Assembly: GCF_011761185.1 (NCBI RefSeq)
Contig: NZ_JAAOYM010000001.1
Coordinates: 2,914,001 to 2,978,000 of the forward strand
Direction of reading: 5' to 3'
Origin: Saccharomonospora amisosensis
Lineage (GTDB): Bacteria; Actinomycetota; Actinomycetes; Mycobacteriales; Pseudonocardiaceae
DNA: 64,000 nucleotides
Each line of letters opens with the position of its first letter. Within the stretch, counting starts at the first letter, position 1. The notes below the pieces were generated by a model, which was given only the letters and a program-made list of their open reading frames with translations, searched no databases and was not told where the DNA came from. This document shows positions 42,783-51,000 of the stretch, piece by piece. A program made the translations under genes and the position numbers.

Positions 42783-44561
42783 TCAGTGCGACTCGTATCG
42801 CTTGAGCTTGCGGTAGACGGTGGCACGCGAGATGCCCAGTTTGCGGGCAGCGGCGGCACGGTCTCCCCCTGCCTCCCTGAGTGCGGCGAGCAGCACGCGT
42901 CGCTCGGCGTTTCGCACCTCGTCCAGCGGGTGTGCCTGCTGGTGGCGGTGATAGTGCGAGGGAAGGTCGGCCAGATCGATCACCGGGCCGGCGACCCTGA
43001 CACGCGCGCTGCTGAGCACCTGCGACAGTTGGCGAAGGTTTCCCGGCCAGTCGCTCGCCAGCAGCGCCGCCAGGGCGCGCCGGGTGAGCGTCGGCGGTTC
43101 CTCCCCCGGCTCGCTGACCTGCGCCAGCAGGCTCGCGCACAGCGTGGCGAACTCCTCGCGCCGGTCCCGCAGCGGCGGCACGGTCAGCAACACCGGGAAG
43201 CTCTCCCGCACCAACAGCGCGGCCCGGTCCTGCGCTTCGTCGTCGTCAGCCGTCGCGATCAGCGGAACCCGGCTGTCACGCACCAGCGAGACCACCGGAC
43301 TCGCGAGTTCGGTCGGCAGGTCCGTGACGTGAGCCAGCAGCACGGAAGCATCGCCAGCTCGCATTGCGGCGGTGAGTCGGCGCAGCCATCCGTTCGGGTC
43401 AAGCCGCGCGTGGGCACCGTCGAGTTCCACGACGTCGTCGGGATGCGCGCCTGGATGCGCGGTCGCCCGTAGCAGGGCTTGCGCCTCGTGCCGCTTGCCG
43501 CATCCACGCTCCCCGGTCAGCAACGTGGGACGTCGCTGTCCTATGGCACGGCGCATCGCGGCACGGAAGTCGGCGAGTGGCTCCTCGCTGGCGCGGCTGC
43601 CGCCACGGCGCCCTCCGGTGCGCTCCCCCACCGGCTGCAACACCAGGATCGCGGCGAACTCCCCGTTGGGCTGCGGCACCGGGTGCACCCGGATCGTCAC
43701 CGTCACCCCTGAACTGAGATTCCTGCGCACGGTGCCGCTCCGTGAGCCCGCTTCCTTCGCCAGCAGGCGCAGCATCTCCTCGTCGGCCTCGTGTACCAGC
43801 GCACGCGCCCTGGTACTCACCACACACAGTTGCCTGCTCACCCCGACCACCGGCGCCCGGTTGCGCCGCCGCGCGGCAGTGAACGCGTCGAAGAACTCCC
43901 GCTCACCGTCGGAACGGCTTTCCAGCAGTTGCGCCTCGATCGAACGGCCGATCTCCACCACGAGCGGCAGCAACGCGGTGGTGCCGTACTCGCGAAGACA
44001 GTGCGCGCCCAGCGTGCCGACGTACCGCTTGGTCAGCGGGTCTCTGATGATCACGCCGGTGGTGGTGAGGATCTCGGCGTCGCTTCGGAAGTGCTCGGCT
44101 CCTGAGATGAGGAATGCCCGCTGCGTCTCGTGTGCGCAGCCCATCCCGTTGGTGCCCATCACCTCCTCGGCGAAGCACATGCCTGGCCGCAGGTTCTGCC
44201 GGTGCACCCGCGCGGCCTGCGGGAAGTCGCCGACCACGACGGTGAGCAGCCTGCAGGCCCGATCGGCAAGGAACCCCCAGCAGCTGAGGTCGGAGATCTC
44301 GCCCTGGAGCCGGTTCATGATCGGTTGTGCGACCGCGCCGAGCCGGGTGCCGGGTTGGAAGCTCTCGTCGATCTCGTAGTGCCTGGCCTCGGGGTCCACC
44401 CCGGCGAGCATCGAGCGCCGCCACGAGGCCACGATCTGCGGGCGGACGTCGGGATGGTCGGCCGGGTCCACGGAGAACGGGTCACTCGTCAGCACGCGCC
44501 GCTTCGCCTCACGCACCCGGTCCCACTCCGCCGTGGTGCGCGGCGGCGGGTGCGCTGTCAT
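42783..44561 (-). CDS. AcoR-like GAF/AAA/Fis regulator with degenerate AAA domain
   Basis: About 592 residues. The N-terminal AcoR region with GAF domain (PQIVASWRRSMLAGVDP, EVMGTNGMGCAHE) is followed by an AAA-like region in which only a weak P-loop (LLTGERGCGKRHE) remains, and the sigma-54 contact motif GAFTGA is absent. A Fis-type helix-turn-helix closes the protein (GDRAAAARKLGISRATVYRKLKR, cited here as AAARKLGISRATVYR). Actinobacteria lack sigma-54, so it should act on a sigma-70-type promoter. It is third in the operon with LLM oxidoreductase and CocE hydrolase, and probably controls it. Confidence 0.85.
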   Translation of the reverse strand: MTAHPPPRTTAEWDRVREAKRRVLTSDPFSVDPADHPDVRPQIVASWRRSMLAGVDPEARHYEIDESFQPGTRLGAVAQPIMNRLQGEISDLSCWGFLADRACRLLTVVVGDFPQAARVHRQNLRPGMCFAEEVMGTNGMGCAHETQRAFLISGAEHFRSDAEILTTTGVIIRDPLTKRYVGTLGAHCLREYGTTALLPLVVEIGRSIEAQLLESRSDGEREFFDAFTAARRRNRAPVVGVSRQLCVVSTRARALVHEADEEMLRLLAKEAGSRSGTVRRNLSSGVTVTIRVHPVPQPNGEFAAILVLQPVGERTGGRRGGSRASEEPLADFRAAMRRAIGQRRPTLLTGERGCGKRHEAQALLRATAHPGAHPDDVVELDGAHARLDPNGWLRRLTAAMRAGDASVLLAHVTDLPTELASPVVSLVRDSRVPLIATADDDEAQDRAALLVRESFPVLLTVPPLRDRREEFATLCASLLAQVSEPGEEPPTLTRRALAALLASDWPGNLRQLSQVLSSARVRVAGPVIDLADLPSHYHRHQQAHPLDEVRNAERRVLLAALREAGGDRAAAARKLGISRATVYRKLKRYESH

Positions 44562-44587
44562 CGTTCACCTTCCGTCGAGGTCGGCAC

Positions 44588-45676
44588 TCAGACCGCGACA
44601 CTCACAGGTTTGCCCCGCAGGCCCCGCGCCTTGGGCAGTACCTCGCGGGCGAACAGCTCGAGGCTGGCTCTGGCCTGGTCGTACGGCATCCCGCCGAACG
44701 AGGGAGCCAGGGTGAGCTCGAAATCCCCCAGCACGTCCCGAATTGCCTCGATCTGGCCGAGGATGCGCTCCGGGTTTCCCCACAGCGCGGTGGCGGCGTA
44801 GTTGTTGGCGGCCTTCTCCAGGCCGATCTCACGGAAGTAGGCAGCGTTCGCGGCGTAGCGCTCGTGGCCCTTGATCCTCGCGAAGTGCTCGCCCGCCATC
44901 TCGTAGTGCTCGACGTTGGACATGAAGAATCGGTTCACGTGCTCGAAGTGCCGCTCCCGGGCCAGCTCGTCGTCGGAGTGGCAGTACATGTTGACGTTGA
45001 GGGCGATGGGCGGGGCGAGTTCGCCATGCTCGGTCTCGTAAAGCTCGCGGTAGTGGTTGAACGTCGGCATGAGGTCCGGCACCGGCTTGACGATGAACGA
45101 CATCATCTTGGCGCGCAGCTTGGCCGCCATCACCACCGAGTCCGGCGAACCGGCCACGCAGTAGCGCCGCCCGTGGAAGCTGCCGCGTGGCCGCGGCCGC
45201 AGCTGCGCACCCGGCTGCGGGTAGAACGGTCCCGCGCCTTCGATGATGCCGCTCTCCAAGGCTTCGAAGATCATCGGTGCGGCCTCGTCGAACCGGTCCC
45301 GGGTCTGCTCCAGCGGGATGCGGAAGGGTTCGTACTCCTTGCGCGACAGGCCGCGACCGATGCCGAGCAGCAGCCTCCCCCTGGAGACCGTGTCCACCAT
45401 CAGTGCCTTTTCGGCCACGCGCAGCGGGTTGTTCCACGGCAGGATGACCGCGGCCGTGCCCAGCTTGATGCGGGAGGTACGGCCCGCCAGGTGCGCCAGC
45501 AGCAACAGGTTGTCCGGGCACAGCGAGTAGTCGGTGAAATGGTGCTCAACCAGCCAGACACTGTCGTAGCCGAGCGTCTCGGCGTGCACCGCCAGATCGA
45601 GTTCGCTGTGGTACATGTCCTCGTCGGTGAGTTCGGGGTGAGCGGCGAAGCCGAGGTTGATACCGATGTGCAGCAC
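44588..45676 (-). CDS. LLM-class (luciferase-like) flavin/F420-dependent oxidoreductase
   Basis: About 362 residues, TIM-barrel. LHIGINLGFAAHP at the N-terminus, LGYDSVWLVEHHF, GTAAVILPWNNPLRVAE and SRGRLLLGIGRG are typical of bacterial luciferase-like monooxygenases. Either FMNH2/O2 or F420 use is possible. GTG 45676 follows AAAGG; the frame stays open well upstream, antisense-like. The gene lies 14 bases after the CocE gene and 26 bases before the regulator, so the three form one operon. It may hydroxylate or reduce the product of the neighbouring hydrolase. Confidence 0.85.
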   Translation of the reverse strand: MLHIGINLGFAAHPELTDEDMYHSELDLAVHAETLGYDSVWLVEHHFTDYSLCPDNLLLLAHLAGRTSRIKLGTAAVILPWNNPLRVAEKALMVDTVSRGRLLLGIGRGLSRKEYEPFRIPLEQTRDRFDEAAPMIFEALESGIIEGAGPFYPQPGAQLRPRPRGSFHGRRYCVAGSPDSVVMAAKLRAKMMSFIVKPVPDLMPTFNHYRELYETEHGELAPPIALNVNMYCHSDDELARERHFEHVNRFFMSNVEHYEMAGEHFARIKGHERYAANAAYFREIGLEKAANNYAATALWGNPERILGQIEAIRDVLGDFELTLAPSFGGMPYDQARASLELFAREVLPKARGLRGKPVSVAV

Positions 45677-45690
45677 TGGTCGGCCTTTCG

Positions 45691-47394
45691 TCAGTGGTCG
45701 GTGGGGATGACCGGAAGCTGGATGGCGCTGGGATGTTCGGGACCGAAGCAGATCCGCTGCCGTGCCGTCACGAAGTCGGCCTCGGTGACCTGCCCGGCCG
45801 GCTTCCCGGTGCCGCAGTTGCGGTCGAAACACGGAAAGTTCGAGCTGGCGATATCGACGCGGATGCGGTGCCCGGCTTTGAACAGCTGGCTGGTGGCAGC
45901 GAGATCGATGGTGTACTCGTTGATCTCGCCAGGCACAACCGGCAGCGGCGAGTCCATCCCGGCGCGGTAGCGAGCGCGCACGATGCCGTCGGCGATACCC
46001 ATGGCACGGCCGTCGGGGTGGACATCGACGAGCTTGGCGGTGAAGTCGGTGTCGTTCGCGGAGGTGGCGGCGAACAGCCGTACCCGCAGTGGTCCGGTGA
46101 CCTCCAAGTCTTCGGCGAGCACTGCACTGCTGAACCGCAGGATGTCGGCCCGGCCGTCGAGTCCGCGCTGGTCGCGGGAGCCCGGCTGGTAGCCGAGCCC
46201 GCCGTCCGGGCTGCCTGCCATGAGGATGGCGCCACCGACGGTGGGAACCGGGTCGTGCGGGTCGTGCCGGTACCGCGCCACCCCAGCCGTGGGCAGTTCG
46301 CGACTCAACGAGCCGTTGGCCGCCAGATACCAGGTCTGCCAGTCGGTTCTGGCCAGCGGCCACTCGTGCTCCGTGCGCCACCGGTCGGCACCCATGACGT
46401 AGATCCGCACCGGCGGCAGCGAGGTGGCAGAGCCGGCCGCGCTTTCACGCAGGAACCGCAGCTGCTGTTCCTCCAGGCCCGCAGCCTGTGCACCACCACC
46501 GTGGTAGTACACCTCACCAGCGATGCCCGACTGGTCGGCGTGCGACCACGGACCCACGACCAGATGCTGGTTCGCGGTGCCCGAGGCGGCCAGTGTCGTG
46601 TAGTTGTCCAGCGTTCCCCGCAGGAAGAGATCGAACCAGCCGCCGACGTGCAGGCCGGCAACGTTGACTGCCGTGCGGCGGTGGGCGTAGCTGAGGTCGT
46701 GCCAGTATCGCGAGTCGTTCTCCCGTTCCAGCCAGGTCCGCCAACTCGGCAGGACATTGGCGATGGCTGGCCGGTCGGACAGCGGAAGGCGCCGGTAGGC
46801 GGCCTCGGTGTCGGCCGCCAGCTCGCCAAGCCGTGCCAGTCCCGCACGCACGTCCTCACCGCGAGCCGCCGCGTCACCCAGCGACTGTGCCGCCTTCAGC
46901 AAGTGCCAGCCAAGGGCCTGCCCGAGTTGGAAGGCGCCCTGCCGGTACACGAGGCCGTCGCGGTAGTCGTCGGGTGTGACCGCGGGCGCGATGGCGACCA
47001 GGCCATCAGGTCGATGCCCCGCGATCGCGAGCTGTGTCATGCCGAGATAGGACATTCCGAACATGGCGATTCTGCCGTCACACCATGGCTGGCGCGCCAG
47101 CCATTCGACGGTGTCCAGCCCGTCGGTTTCCTCGTGCTCGAACGTGCGCGGCTCTCCTCCGGACCGGCCGGTACCTCGGCAGCTTTGCACCAGCACGGCG
47201 AAACCGGAGTCGAGCGCGGGTAGGACCGGCAGCGACCGCGACATCGGCTCGCTGTAGGGTGTTCGCACCAACAGCACGGGGCGCGGCTCACCGCTCGAGC
47301 GGTACAGCGTCCCGTCCAGCTTGACGCCGTCTCCCATGGGAGTTTCGACCCGCTCCAGCATTCGCGCGGGCGGTGCTTGCTGCGTCGCGGTCAT
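45691..47394 (-). CDS. CocE/NonD family hydrolase
   Basis: About 567 residues. The alpha/beta hydrolase core has the nucleophile elbow FGMSYLGMTQ (Ser about 115) and the SCRGTGRSGG stretch. The C-terminal jelly-roll domain of X-Pro dipeptidyl-peptidase/CocE proteins follows (SNFPCFDRN). Members hydrolyse esters or peptides such as cocaine or nonactin-type esters. First gene of the three-gene operon. Start ATG 47394. No signal peptide, so it is intracellular. Confidence 0.87.
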   Translation of the reverse strand: MTATQQAPPARMLERVETPMGDGVKLDGTLYRSSGEPRPVLLVRTPYSEPMSRSLPVLPALDSGFAVLVQSCRGTGRSGGEPRTFEHEETDGLDTVEWLARQPWCDGRIAMFGMSYLGMTQLAIAGHRPDGLVAIAPAVTPDDYRDGLVYRQGAFQLGQALGWHLLKAAQSLGDAAARGEDVRAGLARLGELAADTEAAYRRLPLSDRPAIANVLPSWRTWLERENDSRYWHDLSYAHRRTAVNVAGLHVGGWFDLFLRGTLDNYTTLAASGTANQHLVVGPWSHADQSGIAGEVYYHGGGAQAAGLEEQQLRFLRESAAGSATSLPPVRIYVMGADRWRTEHEWPLARTDWQTWYLAANGSLSRELPTAGVARYRHDPHDPVPTVGGAILMAGSPDGGLGYQPGSRDQRGLDGRADILRFSSAVLAEDLEVTGPLRVRLFAATSANDTDFTAKLVDVHPDGRAMGIADGIVRARYRAGMDSPLPVVPGEINEYTIDLAATSQLFKAGHRIRVDIASSNFPCFDRNCGTGKPAGQVTEADFVTARQRICFGPEHPSAIQLPVIPTDH

Positions 47395-47528
47395 CGCCGG
47401 CTGCGTCGCCTTTCCTCGTGCGTGCCTTTCAACGCACGCTACGACCGCGGCCGCACCACTCTCGTCTCATTTCTGAGACAGCGAAGGAATTCCGGGGAAT
47501 TCGCGACAAATGACTCGCCGAGCCTACG

Positions 47529-47612
47529 CCGCGAGTCCCCCATTCCCGCCCGCGAGTCCCCCCTTCCCGCCCGCGAGTTCCCCCTTCCCGTCCGCGAGTC
47601 CCCCCTTCCCGT
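47529..47612. repeat. Four 21-base tandem repeats
   Basis: Four exact-length units of CCGCGAGTCCCCCCTTCCCG plus one base follow in tandem with only 1-3 changes between them. On the other strand they read GGGAAGGGGGGACTCGCGG. Because 21 is divisible by three, they encode a seven-residue repeat, but no start or domain supports a gene. The unit resembles G-rich intergenic elements common in Pseudonocardiaceae genomes (from memory). Confidence 0.85.
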
Positions 47613-47630
47613 TCAGTTCGCGCGCATACC

Positions 47631-48316
47631 TCAGTTCGGGCGTCGCGCGACGAACACGTACTCACCTGTCGGCGGTGAACGGTTCGGGCTCGAACCCGCC
47701 GTACAGCGCCTCCAGTTCCAGGCCCGCGGTGTCGAGGAGTCCGACCCACTCGTTACGGGTCGCCCACCACAGAGACTGACCGCCCCGTCGTCGCGAGCGA
47801 TGTCCACCCGGTTGTCCGCCTTCGAACAGCGCAAGGTGTGCGGCACCGGCTCGTCGCGCCGCTCGCCGTCGGCTCGGGCGGCGAAGTGGTGATCGAACAC
47901 GAAGGCATTCCAGGCAAATCGGCCATTCGGTGCGAGGCAGACGGCGACACGCTCGAACGTACGGCGCCGGTCGCGCCAGGTCGGCAGATGCTGCAACGCC
48001 CGGTAGGGGCAGCAGAGCAACGCCGCGGGCCGCTCCAGTCGCAAGTCACGCATATCGCTCGATCGAAGTTCCAGCCGCACGCCGACTTTCGCCGCTGCGA
48101 CGCGGGCTCGTCGCAACATCGCCGGGGACGAGTCGATCCCGATCACGGCCCTGCCGGTGGCGCGGGCGAGCGGTATCGCTACGCGCCCACTGCCTACCGC
48201 TCGACCAGCAGTCCGTCGACGGCCAGCGCGAGGTCGACATATTACGCCACGTCGGCCGTCATGTGCACGGACCACTCCGGGTAGTGCTCCGCGAACGCAT
48301 CATTCCAGCTCACCAC
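47631..48316 (-). pseudogene. Decayed class I SAM-dependent methyltransferase gene
   Basis: The reading starts plausibly at GTG 48316 (SWNDAFAEHYPEWSVHMTADVA), then meets TAA at 48242-48244 and TAG at 48194-48196, and changes frame near 48190. Past that, the SAM-binding part is clear (SGRVAIPLARATGRAVIGID, RLELRSSDMRDL, CCPYRALQHLPTW) and the end YVFVARRPN is intact. A further frame break lies near 47760. At least two stops and one to two frameshifts make it a pseudogene. Confidence 0.8.
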
Positions 48317-48505
48317 CCAAGCCTGACATCGGTGGCAAACCAATTTCCCTATCAATCCATTTTGGATATTCGACATTACCCGCCAGTAGGTCTAGGTTTC
48401 CCGTTTCGGCCGATTGAGTAGAACCCTTGTCAGGGTTAACGTGTCACCGCGGTCGCCGGGCGGGATTTTGGCGCGGTCGACGGCGTCCCACGACAAGGAG
48501 GTCGG

Positions 48506-49933
48506 ATGACGGACTCTCCCGTGGCTACTGGCAAAGCTCCGAGTCGCCGCACCCGCAGAGCGACCGGCACGCTCGACGGTAACCACCGCGCCGTCGCGCG
48601 TGCGTGGGAACGGTTCGCCTCGGGCGAGACCACGGTTGCCGACGTCCGGCCGGAGATCCTGGCCTCGTGGCACCGGTGCCGCGACACCTACGACGTCGAT
48701 CCCGGCCTGCGATCGGCTCCGGCGGCTGCCGACCACACCGACCACCGGCTTGATCACGACGTGTTACTCACCAAACTCGGCGGCATCGCCGCAGTGGCGG
48801 GCGAGCGGTTGGACCGCGAGCAGGGTCTGATAGCCGTGACCGACGGCGCGGGGCGCGTGCTCGCCTCCTGGGGCGACCAGGCAGTGCGCGGCCACGCCGA
48901 GGAGAGCAACCTGGCCCCGTGGTCGGTGTGGGACGAGCGAACCACGGGCACCAACGGGATGGGCACGGCGCTTGAGGTCACTGGCCCGGTCACGGTCACC
49001 GGTCCGGAGCACTGGTGCGAGGGTTTCCACCAGTGGGCATGCGCGGGCATCGCCATCCGCGACCTGGTCACCGGCCTGCCGGTCGCGATGCTGAACGTGT
49101 CGCGCTGGTCCGCCGAGATCCCCGGACAGCTCATCAACTGGCTGAAGGACACGGCCGCGGGTGTGGAATCGGAAATCGAGCGGCGGGCGCTGTGGGAAGG
49201 CGAGGTCATTCTCCGCGAATTCACCGAGATCAGCTCCCGTAGAAGCGGGGTGTTCGCGGCTCTGGACCTCGGTGGCCGCGTCGTCGTGGCCGACGACACC
49301 GCGCAGGCGATCCTCGGCGTACCACACGGTGCGCCCATGGTCGATGTCATGACTCGATGGACACCGGACATTCCTGACCTGCCCGAGGTGGTTCGCTGGG
49401 CCGCGAAGCGGTCAGCGGCCGCTCCGCAGTGGACGGGGTGTGCTCGGCTGGTGGAGAACGCAGCCGACGCGGTGGTGCCGGTGAGCTTCAAGCCGGTCTG
49501 CGCCGGGAACCGTCTCGTGGGCCTTCTCTGCGAGTTCGGTTCGCAGGACGGCGACGAGTACGACGAGCAACCACCCACCGCCCGCGCCGCCCCTACACCC
49601 CAACGTGTCGTCGGTGTCCGGAACGAGCGAATCATCGTACTCGCCCCTTCGGAGATCAGATACGCCGAAGCCGATCGCAACACGGTCTGGCTGAGCACCG
49701 ACCGCGGCAAGGTTCAGGCCGCCACGCGGGGACTCGACAACATCGAACGGGAGCTGACCCCGTTCGGCTTCCATCGGGTGCATCGGCGTTTCCTGGTGAA
49801 CCTTCGCCGCGTGACCGAACTCGAACGCGGGATCAAGGGCGAACTGCTGCTTATCACCGACCCGCGCGCACCGGAGTTCATCCCGGTATCGCGAAGGCAC
49901 ACCCAGGAAATCCGGCGCATACTCGGCGTCTGA
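48506..49933 (+). CDS. GAF-domain regulator with LytTR DNA-binding domain
   Basis: About 475 residues. N-terminal AcoR-type region (RPEILASWHRCRDTYDVDP, DERTTGTNGMGTALE) with a GAF sensor, then a linker and a C-terminal LytTR domain (RIIVLAPSEIRYAEADRNTV, then FGFHRVHRRFLVNLRRV, residues about 370-475). LytTR domains bind direct-repeat sites. This combination is unusual, since most GAF regulators of this type end in a Fis helix-turn-helix. It is followed by pqqB in the same direction with a 119-base gap that holds a 14-base direct repeat, a candidate target. Start ATG 48506 follows AAGGAGGTCGG, a good ribosome site. Confidence 0.9.
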   Translation: MTDSPVATGKAPSRRTRRATGTLDGNHRAVARAWERFASGETTVADVRPEILASWHRCRDTYDVDPGLRSAPAAADHTDHRLDHDVLLTKLGGIAAVAGERLDREQGLIAVTDGAGRVLASWGDQAVRGHAEESNLAPWSVWDERTTGTNGMGTALEVTGPVTVTGPEHWCEGFHQWACAGIAIRDLVTGLPVAMLNVSRWSAEIPGQLINWLKDTAAGVESEIERRALWEGEVILREFTEISSRRSGVFAALDLGGRVVVADDTAQAILGVPHGAPMVDVMTRWTPDIPDLPEVVRWAAKRSAAAPQWTGCARLVENAADAVVPVSFKPVCAGNRLVGLLCEFGSQDGDEYDEQPPTARAAPTPQRVVGVRNERIIVLAPSEIRYAEADRNTVWLSTDRGKVQAATRGLDNIERELTPFGFHRVHRRFLVNLRRVTELERGIKGELLLITDPRAPEFIPVSRRHTQEIRRILGV

Positions 49934-49937
49934 GAGC

Positions 49938-49968
49938 GCCTTTCGTTCGCGTCGGCCTTCCGTTCGTG
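49938..49968. promoter_or_regulatory. Direct repeat upstream of pqqB, candidate LytTR site
   Basis: GCCTTTCGTTCGCG and GCCTTCCGTTCGTG (12 of 14 identical) are spaced 17 bases start-to-start, between the LytTR regulator gene and pqqB. Direct repeats are the usual LytTR target. Inferred. Confidence 0.4.
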
Positions 49969-50052
49969 ACGAAAAGCGGCCCACTAGTCGTTGATCAGTT
50001 GCCCGAGGGCGTGCCGACCAGCCATGGTTTCAGCGGTCACGAGGAGGGTGCC

Positions 50053-50946
50053 ATGTTGCTTCGTTTCCTGGGCGTCGCTGCCGGTGGCGGCTATCCCCAG
50101 TGGAACTGCGCGTGCACCGGCTGCCGCAAGGCGCGGGAGCAGCCCGGCGCCGGATCGTTTCACGCGGGCCTCGCCGTATCCGGCACGGGGCAGCGCTGGT
50201 TCCTGCTCAACGCCACCCCTGACGTGCACCACCAGATCGCGGCCACCCCATGCCTGCACCCGGGGCCGGGAGTGCGCGACACCCCGGTGGCGGGCGTGCT
50301 GCTCAGTGACGCCGAGTTCGACCACACCATCGGCCTGCTCGTGCTGCGGGAAGGATCGCCGCTGTCGGTGTACGCGACAGCACCGGTGCTGGACGCACTC
50401 GGCAACGACTTTCCGGTCCGCGAACTTCTCGCCGACTACGCTCAGCTGTCGTGGCGCGAGCTCCGCACCGGCGACAGCGTGGAACTCGACGAGCGGCTAC
50501 AGGTCACCGCGCTCACCACAGGCAGCAAACCACCACGCTACGTCCGCCACCCCAAGCCGTTCGCCGACTGGGAGGTCGGCTTTCACCTGCGGGACACCGT
50601 CACGGGCGGCACCGCCGTGTACGCCCCGACGGTGCCGCGCTGGGACGCCGACTTCGCGGCGCGACTCGACGGCGTGGACTGTGTGATGATCGACGGTACC
50701 TTCTTCACCGACGACGAGATGACGCGCGGCAACACCGGAACCCGCCGCGGCCGCGACATGGGGCACCTGGCCATCGGCGGCGCGGACGGTTCGCTTCGCA
50801 TGCTCGCCCGGCTGCCCGCGCAACGGAAGGTGTACACCCACGTCAACAACACGAACCCGATCCTCGACCCGGACTCCGCCGAACACCAACTGCTCACGAA
50901 AATGGGCGTGGAGGTCGGCAGGGCGGGCCTCGAGGTGGAGCTGTGA
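50053..50946 (+). CDS. pqqB: PqqB-family metallo-beta-lactamase-fold protein
   Basis: About 297 residues. The PqqB signature is clear at the N-terminus: GVAAGGGYPQWNCACTGCRK with the zinc Cys triplet, then SDAEFDHTIGLLVLRE and HVNNTNPILDPDS near the end. PqqB hydroxylates a tyrosine in the Glu-Tyr-derived precursor of pyrroloquinoline quinone. None of pqqA, C, D or E lies in the window, so here it may act on another substrate. ATG 50053 has GAGGAGGGTGCC directly upstream; longer in-frame starts lack a site. The next gene encodes an M1-peptidase homologue with a broken active site. Confidence 0.9.
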   Translation: MLLRFLGVAAGGGYPQWNCACTGCRKAREQPGAGSFHAGLAVSGTGQRWFLLNATPDVHHQIAATPCLHPGPGVRDTPVAGVLLSDAEFDHTIGLLVLREGSPLSVYATAPVLDALGNDFPVRELLADYAQLSWRELRTGDSVELDERLQVTALTTGSKPPRYVRHPKPFADWEVGFHLRDTVTGGTAVYAPTVPRWDADFAARLDGVDCVMIDGTFFTDDEMTRGNTGTRRGRDMGHLAIGGADGSLRMLARLPAQRKVYTHVNNTNPILDPDSAEHQLLTKMGVEVGRAGLEVEL

Positions 50947-51000
50947 ACTCGTGAGCGGGCGGGTGAGGGCCAAAAGGACCGCACCGGCGGTGGCCACACG

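Noticed and set aside
42520-43140. Extended N-terminus of Spo0M
   Set aside because: The extension is antisense to the regulator gene and lacks any start support; the family begins at MVFKKLL.
47529-47612. CRISPR-like array or heptad-repeat protein gene
   Set aside because: The units are directly adjacent without spacers, and no start signal or conserved protein supports coding.
47680-47700. tRNA-like GGTTCG...CGAACC arm
   Set aside because: It is a simple palindrome inside the dead methyltransferase gene; no acceptor or anticodon arms surround it.
49934-50052. PqqA-like precursor peptide before pqqB
   Set aside because: The only in-frame extension of pqqB lacks the Glu-x3-Tyr pattern and a ribosome site.
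49429-50052. Long N-terminal extension of the PqqB frame
   Set aside because: It overlaps the LytTR gene, and the conserved PqqB start begins at 50053 with a strong ribosome site.
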